A DNA stretch of 6,092 nt from UBA9715 sp045614225 (GTDB taxonomy: Bacteria; Actinomycetota; Coriobacteriia; Coriobacteriales; Eggerthellaceae). This document shows positions 1 through 5,493 of the stretch, piece after piece. Both the position numbers and the translations under genes were made by a program. The notes beneath the pieces are model-generated. The model saw only the letters and a list, made by a program, of their open reading frames with translations. It had not been told where the DNA came from and ran no database searches. The stretch spans positions 1 to 6,092 of the forward strand of contig JAZLCO010000100.1 of assembly GCA_045614225.1 (NCBI GenBank), given 5' to 3'. The first letter of the stretch is position 1. The number at the start of each line of letters is the position of its first letter.

Positions 1-2
1 AG

Positions 3-494
3 AAAGGGAAGGACACCGACGAGTCGTCTGCGGCTGACGATAGCAGTGCAGCGGTGAGCTCGGAAAGCTCCGACCTCGGCCGCGGCCTTTCGACGGCTAT
101 CATGCTCTTCTGTATCGGGACGCTTTCGATTCTCGGCCCCATCAACTCGGCTTTGTATGGCGACGAGACGTTCCTGTTCACGAACGCCATGCTCGACCTC
201 GTCACGTCCATGGTGCTCGCCTCGACGTTCGGCTACGGCATCGCCATTGCAGCAGCTGTGCTCTTCTGCTGGCAGGGATCGATCTTCCTGCTCGCGAGCT
301 ATCTCTCGCCGCTGCTGTCGGGCGGTCTCATGTGCGAGATTTCCATCGTGGGTGGTTTCCTCATCTTCGCCTCGGGCCTCTCGATTCTCAAAATCAAGGA
401 GATCTCGACGATGAACCTGTTGCCCGGTCTCTTCATCCCGCCTATTTGGTTCGCGCTTATATCGTTGACCGGTGGCTTCGGCGGGTTGCTGTAG
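3..494 (+). CDS. DUF554-type integral membrane protein, C-terminal part (5' end outside window)
   Basis: The frame is open from the first bases of the window to the TAG at 492-494, so only the C-terminal 163 codons are seen. About 25 codons of hydrophilic Asp/Ser/Ala/Glu-rich linker come first. Hydrophobic stretches typical of the DUF554 (YdfK-like) family follow: a helix around LFCIGTLSILGPIN, a long hydrophobic pair containing LASTFGYGIAIAAAVLF and QGSIFLLASYLSPLL, then EISIVGGFLIFASGLSIL, and a last helix beginning LLPGLFIPP. The order (small helix with GP, then LD-x-hydrophobic, then QG, then the SxVGG helix, then NLLPxxFIP) is the family's usual C-terminal half. The family is a multi-pass inner-membrane protein of unknown, possibly transport, function. 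A GTG at 54 could be read as a start, but the frame continues upstream and the family needs an N-terminal half, so I treat it as internal. The next gene starts 56 nt downstream and may be co-transcribed. Confidence 0.85.
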   Translation, partial: KGKDTDESSAADDSSAAVSSESSDLGRGLSTAIMLFCIGTLSILGPINSALYGDETFLFTNAMLDLVTSMVLASTFGYGIAIAAAVLFCWQGSIFLLASYLSPLLSGGLMCEISIVGGFLIFASGLSILKIKEISTMNLLPGLFIPPIWFALISLTGGFGGLL

Positions 495-550
495 ACTTGG
501 CGTTAACGCGGGAAAAGCTGGGAATGCAGGATTAACGAGAGAAGCAGGAC

Positions 551-3049
551 ATGCACGAAAAGCAGCCCGATCACATCTCGGTGCGCGGTGCGCGCGTTCA
601 CAATCTCAAGAACGTCGACGTAGACATCCCGCTCGGCCAGTTCGTCGGCATCGCCGGTGTGTCGGGTTCGGGCAAATCGTCGCTCGCGCTGGGTGTGCTG
701 TACGCGGAAGGCTCGAGGCGCTATCTCGACGCTCTCTCGACGTACACGCGCCGACGCATCTCGCAGACCGCGCGGGCCGATGTCGATTTGGTCGAGCACG
801 TGCCGGCTGCGCTTGCATTGCGCCAACGCCCCGGCATACCCGATGTGCGTTCGACGTTCGGCACTTCGACCGAGCTTCTGAACTACCTGCGTTTGGCGTT
901 CTCACGTCTCGGAAGCCACGTCTGTCCAAACGGGCATCACGTGCCGCCAACCATGAACGTCGCGCTCGATTTGGAAATCGAATGCCCCGAGTGTGGTGAG
1001 CGTTTCTTCGGTCCTGGTGCCGAGGCCATGGCCTTCAACAGCGAAGGTGCGTGCCCGACCTGCTCGGGAACGGGCGTCGTGCGCACGGTGGACGTGTCGA
1101 CGCTCGTGCCGGATGAGACCAAGACCATCGACGAAGGTGCTGTGGTTGTATGGGGCAGCCTCATGTGGTCGCTCATGAAGGACGTGTGCCGTGAAATGGG
1201 CGTGCGCACCGACGTGCCGTTCTGCGAGCTCACGCCCGAGGAACGTGACATCGTCTATCACGGGCCGGCCGAGAAGAAGCATCTGCTCTACCACAACGAG
1301 AACACTGGTGTTGCCGGCGAGATGGACTTTACATACTTCAACGCCGTTTACACTGTTGAGAATGCTCTATCCAAGGTGAAGGACGAGAAGGGCCTCAAGC
1401 GTGTTGCGCGGTTTCTGAAAGAGGCGGAATGCCCGGACTGCTGCGGTACGCGCCTGTCCGACAAGGTGCGGGCGACGACGCTCGCCGGTATCAATTTGGC
1501 GCAAGCTACGGCGTTCACGCTCGACGAGCTTGAGGCGTGGATTCCCACTGTTGCCCCGAGTTTGCCAGAGGACTTGCGTCCCATGGCCGAAAGTATTCTA
1601 TCGGGTATGGCCGAGCCCATCGCGCGTCTGCAACAGCTGGGGCTCGGGTACCTGTCGCTCGACCGCGCTTCGTCGACGCTCTCGACGGGTGAGCGCCAGC
1701 GCGTACAGTTGACGCGCGCCGTGCGCAACCGCACGACCGGTGTGCTGTACGTGCTTGACGAGCCGTCGATCGGCCTGCATCCCAGCAACGTCGACGGTTT
1801 GCTCGGCGTCGTCGACGACCTTTTGCGGGATGGCAACTCCGTGCTCGTGGTCGACCACGACGTGCGCGTTCTGCGGAAGTGTGACCACATCATCGAGATT
1901 GGTCCCGGCTCCGGTGCCGAAGGAGGGCGCATCATCGCGCAGGGTTCCGTCGAAGACATCGAGGCCTCTTCTGCCTCGCGCATCAAGGGGTTCCTCTCCG
2001 GCAAACGTGCGGTGGCTGCACGAGCGCGCACCCCACAAGCTGACCTCTTCTCCGAAGGAGCCATCTATCTGCGCACTGATTCCATCCATACCGTGAAGCC
2101 CCTCGAGGTGCACATTCCCCAAGGCAAACTGGTCGCCGTCACCGGCGTGTCGGGATCGGGCAAGACCACGCTCGTTTTGGAAAGCCTGATTCCTGGACTG
2201 AAGGCGGCGATTGGTGAAACCCGCATGCCTGCCCACGTGGTCGATGTTGACGCGCACGGACTCAAGCGCGTGAACCTCATCGACGCCACGCCGATTGGCA
2301 TCAACGTGCGTTCGACCGTTGCGACGTACTCCGGCGTGCTTGACGATTTGCGCCGCGCGTACGGCTCGTCGCCCGCTGCTAAGGAGCGCGGGCTGAAAGC
2401 CAGTGACTTCTCATACAACACCGGCTCGTTGCGTTGTCCGACCTGCGATGGTACCGGGCAAATATCGCTCGATGTGCAGTTCCTTCCCGACGTCGATATC
2501 GTGTGCCCTGATTGCCGCGGTTCGCGTTATGGGAAAGACGCTTGGCAGTTGCCGAAAGCGCTGAAGGCTGCGGGTGGAAGCGTGGAGATGCCGTTGCCCG
2601 AGCTCATGGCCATGACTGTGGATGAGGCGCTGCAGGTTTGCAACGGCCTGAAGAAGGTTGCCGCCAAGCTGCAGATTCTGCACGATTTAGGGCTTGGCTA
2701 CTTGACCTTAGGCGAGGCGACGCCTGCGCTTTCTGGCGGCGAGGCCCAACGGTTGAAGCTTGCAAGCGAGATCGGACGCGATCAGTCGCATGCGCTGTTC
2801 GTGTTCGACGAGCCGACCATCGGTTTGCACCCGCTTGATGTTGAGGTGTTGCTCGACGTGCTGCAGGACCTTGTCAGCCATGGCGCCACCGTCGTCGTCA
2901 TCGAGCACGACCTCGACATGATCGTTAACGCCGACTACATCATCGACATGGGCCCAGGTGGCGGCGACGCCGGCGGGCGGATTGTCGCGTGCGGCACACC
3001 CGAACAGGTGAAAGCCAACCCCGAAAGCGTGACAGCTCGCTATCTGTGA
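551..3049 (+). CDS. UvrA-like ABC ATPase, class II type without the UvrB-binding domain
   Basis: This 832-residue protein carries two ABC ATPase modules in the UvrA arrangement. The first has Walker A GVSGSGKS (36-43), signature LSTGE (377-381), Walker B ending LDEP (402-405) and an H-loop DHD. The second has Walker A GVSGSGKT (532-539), signature LSGGE (727-731), Walker B FDEP (752-755) and an EHD H-loop. Zinc-type cysteine sets lie at C145/C148/C168/C171 and C629/C632/C652/C655, both CX2C-X19-CX2C. A further CPDCCGTRL at 294 matches the usual UvrA CxxCxGxRL site. Only about 20 residues separate C125 from C145, where canonical UvrA (about 940 residues) carries its UvrB-binding domain. That domain is therefore missing, while the insertion-domain region (about 175-290) remains. 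Such shortened paralogues include UvrA2 and DrrC-like proteins, linked to damage or drug tolerance. They bind DNA in the cytoplasm but should not load UvrB. ATG 551 is chosen because homology begins at residue 9 and a purine-rich AGAGAAGCAGG lies just upstream. A weak TTGGCG at 497-502 is the only promoter hint, so read-through from the DUF554 gene is possible. I leave the symbol empty because this is not the canonical uvrA. Confidence 0.93.
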   Translation: MHEKQPDHISVRGARVHNLKNVDVDIPLGQFVGIAGVSGSGKSSLALGVLYAEGSRRYLDALSTYTRRRISQTARADVDLVEHVPAALALRQRPGIPDVRSTFGTSTELLNYLRLAFSRLGSHVCPNGHHVPPTMNVALDLEIECPECGERFFGPGAEAMAFNSEGACPTCSGTGVVRTVDVSTLVPDETKTIDEGAVVVWGSLMWSLMKDVCREMGVRTDVPFCELTPEERDIVYHGPAEKKHLLYHNENTGVAGEMDFTYFNAVYTVENALSKVKDEKGLKRVARFLKEAECPDCCGTRLSDKVRATTLAGINLAQATAFTLDELEAWIPTVAPSLPEDLRPMAESILSGMAEPIARLQQLGLGYLSLDRASSTLSTGERQRVQLTRAVRNRTTGVLYVLDEPSIGLHPSNVDGLLGVVDDLLRDGNSVLVVDHDVRVLRKCDHIIEIGPGSGAEGGRIIAQGSVEDIEASSASRIKGFLSGKRAVAARARTPQADLFSEGAIYLRTDSIHTVKPLEVHIPQGKLVAVTGVSGSGKTTLVLESLIPGLKAAIGETRMPAHVVDVDAHGLKRVNLIDATPIGINVRSTVATYSGVLDDLRRAYGSSPAAKERGLKASDFSYNTGSLRCPTCDGTGQISLDVQFLPDVDIVCPDCRGSRYGKDAWQLPKALKAAGGSVEMPLPELMAMTVDEALQVCNGLKKVAAKLQILHDLGLGYLTLGEATPALSGGEAQRLKLASEIGRDQSHALFVFDEPTIGLHPLDVEVLLDVLQDLVSHGATVVVIEHDLDMIVNADYIIDMGPGGGDAGGRIVACGTPEQVKANPESVTARYL

Positions 3050-3073
3050 GCGGAGGCTTTACCGACACACTCA

Positions 3074-3093
3074 TTGATGTGATACCGCATCAA
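3074..3093. terminator. Possible weak terminator hairpin between convergent genes
   Basis: TTGATGTG (3074-3081) can pair with CGCATCAA (3086-3093) around an ATAC loop, with one G-T wobble. It lies 25 nt after the UvrA-like stop and 85 nt from the end of the convergent nucleotidyltransferase gene. No T-run follows on either strand, so a classic intrinsic terminator is not supported. A second small hairpin, GTTGC/GCAAC at 3113-3128, lies nearby. The rest of the 128-nt spacer shows nothing recognisable. Confidence 0.25.
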
Positions 3094-3177
3094 AGGGGTT
3101 GAGTTCTTCAATGTTGCTGTTATGCAACCTGTTGTTTGCAATAGCGCAGGATAACGTGGAGCTGGTCCGAGTCTCGC

Positions 3178-3639
3178 TCATCGCGTTTCATAGAGCACCA
3201 CTTCATCTTTGCGTATCTTGTCGAGGAACCGCTGACTAGCACCTGCCGTTGTCACAACGTCGACGGGTTTCCCAAGGCATTCTGATAATTCGTCCTGGAA
3301 ATCGAGTACAGCCATGCCGCGAATCTTGCCCTTGTCAAGCAGGATGTCGACGTCGGATTCCGCCGTGGCTTCGTTGCGGGCATACGAACCGAACAGCGAA
3401 ATTCGGTTGGCGCCGTAGGCTTCTCCCAGCTTGATTGCAAAATAGGTGATAGTAGCCCTATCAAGGGCGCCTTGTGTTTCGAGGTTCTCGTGTATGAGTC
3501 GCTCGATGATACTCGACCGACTGGACACTTTCCTTCCGCTCAACCCATGAGCCTGATCTTCAGCTGCCTGCTTGACAACGGCTGCGTCAAGCTTGGCAAG
3601 CGCTTCATCGCTCAAGTATACAGACACGTTCGTTCCCAT
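3178..3639 (-). CDS. Ribbon-helix-helix / MNT nucleotidyltransferase fusion protein
   Basis: This 153-residue protein appears to have two parts. Residues 2-52 (starting GTNVSVYLSDEALAKLD and ending SSRSSIIERLIHENL) look like a ribbon-helix-helix DNA-binding domain of CopG/antitoxin type: a short beta strand, then helix, turn, helix. Residues 64-153 look like a minimal nucleotidyltransferase (MNT). The motif GS-X10-D-X-D is exact (G84, S85, D96, D98), with a likely third carboxylate at D127 in KPVDVV, so the active site appears intact. MNT proteins of this size are usually the antitoxin half of MNT/HEPN pairs and add AMP to the HEPN toxin. No HEPN gene is next to it here. The start at 3639 is set by a strong Shine-Dalgarno AAAGGAG at 3650-3644, 4 nt upstream. 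The frame could open at 3717, but that extension runs through AT-rich promoter-like DNA and is not counted. An N-terminal RHH domain makes autoregulation likely. Possible operator and promoter sites are listed separately. The domain calls are from motif reading, and the fusion itself is plain in one uninterrupted frame. Confidence 0.85.
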   Translation of the reverse strand: MGTNVSVYLSDEALAKLDAAVVKQAAEDQAHGLSGRKVSSRSSIIERLIHENLETQGALDRATITYFAIKLGEAYGANRISLFGSYARNEATAESDVDILLDKGKIRGMAVLDFQDELSECLGKPVDVVTTAGASQRFLDKIRKDEVVLYETR

Positions 3640-3661
3640 GGCGCTCCTTTCAGATGAAACT

Positions 3662-3692
3662 ATTATATTACTAATAGAAACGAGCGTGACAA
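3662..3692 (-). promoter_or_regulatory. Probable promoter of the RHH-MNT gene
   Basis: On the minus strand TTGTCA (3692-3687) and a perfect TATAAT (3667-3662) are separated by 19 nt, 1-2 nt more than ideal. The -10 box lies 22 nt upstream of the start codon, in an AT-rich patch that stands out from the GC-rich surroundings. Transcription would begin about 10-15 nt before the Shine-Dalgarno. The position and perfect -10 make this the most believable promoter in the window. Confidence 0.5.
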
Positions 3693-3703
3693 CAATTGAC
3701 CAA

Positions 3704-3715
3704 GCTGTTGACAGC
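3704..3715. promoter_or_regulatory. Operator-like palindrome GCTGTTGACAGC
   Basis: GCTGT and ACAGC form a perfect inverted repeat around a central TG. It lies 11 nt upstream of the -35 box of the RHH-MNT promoter and overlaps the plus-strand TTGACA. RHH proteins often bind short palindromes near their own promoter, so it is a reasonable autoregulatory site. A 12-bp palindrome can also occur by chance. Confidence 0.3.
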
Positions 3716-3736
3716 ATGCGAAAAGGATTGTTTAGA
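3708..3736 (+). promoter_or_regulatory. Possible plus-strand promoter, antisense to the 52-residue gene
   Basis: A perfect TTGACA (3708-3713), a 17-nt spacer and TTTAGA (3731-3736, four of six matches to TATAAT) point rightwards. No plausible plus-strand gene follows. A transcript would run antisense through the end of the small gene at 3769-3927. It is either a chance match or an antisense promoter. Confidence 0.3.
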
Positions 3737-3768
3737 GATGTTTCGGACGCAAGAAAACGCGGGTGCGG

Positions 3769-3927
3769 TTACGCCTTTTTCAAGAAGGGGTGGCCTTTGT
3801 GCCATGCGGGCGGCTCGGGAATCGGTTCGCCTTTGATGACGGCCGCTATGACGCGACGGTGGACGACGAGCGAAGCGACGGCGCAACCTGCGATGAGGCC
3901 CAGGGCGATGTTGGCGATATGCTTCAT
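3769..3927 (-). CDS. Small membrane protein or lipoprotein, 52 residues, unrecognised family
   Basis: This short gene is supported by a complete ATG-to-TAA frame, codon third positions almost all G or C as in the long genes here, and a good Shine-Dalgarno (AAGGAAAGG, ending 7 nt before ATG). The protein begins MKH, then a hydrophobic helix at about 5-22, then HRR at 23-25, a second moderately hydrophobic stretch VIAAVIKG, a proline-rich PIPEPP at 35-40, and a basic tail AWHKGHPFLKKA. I do not recognise the family. The helix contains IAGC at 12-15, which fits a lipobox, so it might be processed to a lipoprotein. However, hydrophobicity continues past the cysteine (AVASLVV), which favours a plain single-pass anchor with the positive HRR side in the cytoplasm. 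It lies 129 nt upstream of the RHH-MNT gene on the same strand, and that gene has its own likely promoter, so a shared operon is uncertain. Confidence 0.72.
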   Translation of the reverse strand: MKHIANIALGLIAGCAVASLVVHRRVIAAVIKGEPIPEPPAWHKGHPFLKKA

Positions 3928-3977
3928 GGCGCAACCTTTCCTTGAGGGTTGTTTGCGTTAATTGTACGGCATTTCAG

Positions 3978-4175
3978 TCAAGATAAAGAAGTGATGAACT
4001 CAGCGAATACCTCGAGTGCCGGGTTGTCGTTGGATTTTAGGATTGTCCGCAGAGCGCCTCGCAACATGGCAAGGTGACCGAAGGTCGCAAGCGTTATCTG
4101 AATCCCGCGTTGCAAAACCGGTAGCGAAGGAAGTTTTCGCTCGATCAGTTCGAGCAGCCTCTTTCTACTTGGAGT
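3978..4175 (-). pseudogene. Remnant of a longer coding frame, C-terminal 65 codons, truncated at a palindromic repeat
   Basis: The minus strand is open for 65 codons up to a TGA at 3980-3978, with no ATG near its beginning. The translation reads like the end of a soluble protein: an amphipathic segment LLELIERKLPSLPVL, a middle with FGHLAMLRGALRTIL, and an ending NPALEVFAEFITSLS. Third positions are only moderately G/C (roughly six in ten), less biased than intact genes here, as expected for decay. The first in-frame stop upstream is TAG at 4178-4176, spanning the outer edge of the 31-bp palindrome, so the repeat marks the break. The ending loosely resembles C-termini of transcriptional regulators, but I cannot name the family. 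Alternatives are a short gene starting at the internal ATG (30 codons) or a chance frame. It occupies most of the 291-nt interval between the 52-residue gene and the acetyltransferase gene. Confidence 0.35.
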
Positions 4176-4176
4176 C

Positions 4177-4207
4177 TAACCAAAAAGGGACTGTCCCTTT
4201 TTGGTTA
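4177..4207. repeat. Perfect 31-bp palindromic repeat (REP-like), copy 1
   Basis: The arm TAACCAAAAAGGGAC (4177-4191) is a perfect reverse complement of 4193-4207 around a single central T. The right-hand 19 bases (4193-4211) recur identically at the end of the window. As RNA it forms a long hairpin with a GGGAC/GTCCC core and an A-run/T-run base. It lies 11 nt past the stop of the acetyltransferase gene, so it could end transcription from either side. Palindromes with a GGGACAGTCCC-like core are dispersed repeats in several bacteria, often treated as REP elements moved by RAYT-type transposases. That link is family knowledge and is not shown here, because no transposase gene is present. Confidence 0.8.
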
Positions 4208-4218
4208 TTCCCTTGTCC

Positions 4219-4701
4219 TTACAGCTCGTGGTAATACGGGCAGATGTCGGCGTAGGTACCGTCGGGCATGCGGAAACCGCCAGGAATTGTGCCGAGCTGT
4301 ACGAATCCGAGTTTCTCGTAAAGGTGGCGGGCGCCTGCGTTTGTGGCGACGACGGCGTTGAACTGCATCACGCGGAAGCCGTGCGCACGGCCTTGAACGA
4401 GCGAGTCTTCCACGAGCAAGTGACCTACGCCTTTGCCGCGTGCCGCTGAGCTTACGGCATAGCTTGCGTTGGCGATGTGCCCGCATCGGCCGATGTTGTT
4501 GGGGTGCAGGATGTAAAGCCCGAACACCTCACCATCCTCCACGGCAACGCCGCAATGCGTCTGTTCTGCAAAGAACGCTGTGCCGCTTTTAAGGTCGAGC
4601 GATTCCTCCTGCGGGAACGCGATGCCGTCTTCCACGACCTCGTTCCAGATGGCGATCATCGCCGGTATGTCTGCCGGCTCGTATGCGCGGACTGATAGCA
4701 T
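4219..4701 (-). CDS. GNAT family N-acetyltransferase
   Basis: This 160-residue cytoplasmic enzyme is expected to transfer an acetyl group from acetyl-CoA to an amine; the substrate is not evident. The GNAT fold is clear. An N-terminal strand and helix (LSVRAYEPADIPAMIAIWNEVV) lead to the central strands (GEVFGLYILHPN). The acetyl-CoA pyrophosphate-binding motif RGKGVG is at 88-93, after YAVSSAA. The final motif ATNAGARHLYEKLGF at 119-133 carries the usual Asn and Tyr. The C-terminus GGFRMPDGTYADICPYYHEL resembles broad amino-acid or small-molecule acetyltransferases of the YncA/phosphinothricin type, but that narrower call is uncertain. The start at 4701 is chosen for AGGAG 6 nt upstream and for homology beginning at residue 2. 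The frame remains open to 4959, but that extension overlaps the divergent peptidase gene and has no family resemblance. A weak TACAAT (minus strand, 4751-4746) may be its -10 box. The palindrome at 4177-4207 lies just past its stop. Confidence 0.9.
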   Translation of the reverse strand: MLSVRAYEPADIPAMIAIWNEVVEDGIAFPQEESLDLKSGTAFFAEQTHCGVAVEDGEVFGLYILHPNNIGRCGHIANASYAVSSAARGKGVGHLLVEDSLVQGRAHGFRVMQFNAVVATNAGARHLYEKLGFVQLGTIPGGFRMPDGTYADICPYYHEL

Positions 4702-4745
4702 GATCTGCTCCTGATCATTGTGGTTGCCGATGAGATGCGCCTTCC

Positions 4746-4777
4746 ATTGTAGGGCATGATGCGTGTTGCTGTGCCAA
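4746..4777 (-). promoter_or_regulatory. Weak candidate promoter for the acetyltransferase gene
   Basis: On the minus strand TTGGCA (4777-4772) and TACAAT (4751-4746) lie 45 nt or more upstream of the start codon at 4701. The spacer is 20 nt, longer than preferred, so only the TACAAT box carries weight. The same 154-nt divergent region must also hold the promoter of the peptidase gene on the plus strand, for which I see no convincing boxes. Confidence 0.25.
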
Positions 4778-4855
4778 CTTTGGGTATTGTGAGTGAGCTT
4801 GGGGTCGAGGCATCGACTCACGACATGAGACAACGGGAACGAAATCCGATGACTC

Positions 4856-5479
4856 ATGCTATTGTTAGCAATCATGCCGAAGCCATTCGAAAATGCCGAG
4901 GAAGTCTTCTTCGAGCAGTCCGACCCGCGTTGGGGACGCCTGCCGTATGCGGGTTTCACTGTGTCGTGGGCGGGTTGTGGGCTCGTTGCCTACACGATGT
5001 GCGTCGACGTGCTGACCGGTGCCCGCTTCACGCCAGGCGATGTCTACAAGATGCGAAAGAAATGGGGCATCCGCCAAGCACGTCCAGGTGGCATCTTCGC
5101 CAAAGACGCATATGTGGAATACGCCGACATGCATCGCGAGCTTTTTGGCGTGGAGACTGAATTCCTGGCTGACAAGAGCGTTGACAACGTTGCCCGCGTG
5201 CTCGACGGGGGAGCGGTCATCTGGGCAAGCTCGCGCGATATCGGAAGCCCCTGGCTCAACCGCGACGGTACACGCCAGTCTTGGCAACATTCGGGCGGGC
5301 ATTTCGCCTGCATCTGGAAGCACCAGGATGGAGTGTTCTACATGAAAGACCCGTCTGGACCGGCGCGCAAGCACAACGACGTGCCGTACACGCGCGAGCA
5401 GATGGAGGCTTGGCTTGTTGGAGCATTCGAGAATCGCTACATCATTCGGGCATACAATGGGAGAAGTTCTACTTCATAA
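4856..5479 (+). CDS. C39-like papain-fold cysteine peptidase, no signal peptide
   Basis: The protein (207 residues from ATG 4856, 201 from ATG 4874) matches the C39-like peptidase family (Peptidase_C39_2 type). The entry motif EQSDPRWGRLPY at 20-31 is typical. SWAGCG follows with the likely nucleophile C41, then LTGARFTPGDVYK at 53-65 as in relatives. GGHFACIW supplies H149 and MKDPSG supplies D165, giving a full Cys-His-Asp set. Residues here replace the common GCGPTS with GCGLVA. Relatives are usually secreted or wall-associated. This one has only a very short hydrophobic start (LLLAI), and a TGA at 4850-4852 blocks any in-frame extension, so it appears cytoplasmic. Neither ATG has a good Shine-Dalgarno, and a small hairpin TGCTA-TTGT-TAGCA (4857-4870) lies between them, so the start is uncertain. 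The flavoprotein gene follows after 14 nt, indicating an operon. The substrate is unknown. It could be a peptidase or an inactive or transferase relative of the fold. Confidence 0.82.
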   Translation: MLLLAIMPKPFENAEEVFFEQSDPRWGRLPYAGFTVSWAGCGLVAYTMCVDVLTGARFTPGDVYKMRKKWGIRQARPGGIFAKDAYVEYADMHRELFGVETEFLADKSVDNVARVLDGGAVIWASSRDIGSPWLNRDGTRQSWQHSGGHFACIWKHQDGVFYMKDPSGPARKHNDVPYTREQMEAWLVGAFENRYIIRAYNGRSSTS

Positions 5480-5493
5480 GAGAGAGGGTACCC

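Noticed and set aside
500..509. 10-bp palindrome GCGTTAACGC upstream of the UvrA-like gene
   Set aside because: It is too short and isolated to call an operator, and no second half-site or strong promoter accompanies it.
3050..3177. Search for a HEPN toxin or other small gene next to the RHH-MNT gene
   Set aside because: The 128-nt spacer is too short for a HEPN domain, and no frame with a ribosome site was found.
3640..3717. N-terminal extension of the RHH-MNT protein from ATG at 3717
   Set aside because: A strong Shine-Dalgarno precedes the ATG at 3639, the RHH domain starts there, and the extension covers an AT-rich promoter region.
4016..4234. Plus-strand 72-codon frame ending in NQKGTVPFWLF
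   Set aside because: Its C-terminal part is a translation of the palindromic repeat, it runs antisense to the remnant, and it has no ribosome site or family resemblance.
4702..4959. N-terminal extension of the acetyltransferase to 4959
   Set aside because: It overlaps the divergent peptidase gene, has no GNAT similarity, and AGGAG sits properly before the ATG at 4701.
4756..5160. Plus-strand frame overlapping the peptidase start, considered as a frameshifted leader or signal peptide
   Set aside because: The translation has no signal-like hydrophobic segment, and the peptidase motifs are complete in the other frame without any shift.
5281..5493. N-terminal extension of the flavoprotein from 5281
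   Set aside because: It is a different-frame reading of the peptidase gene, and the flavodoxin fold begins right after ATG 5494, which has a good ribosome site.
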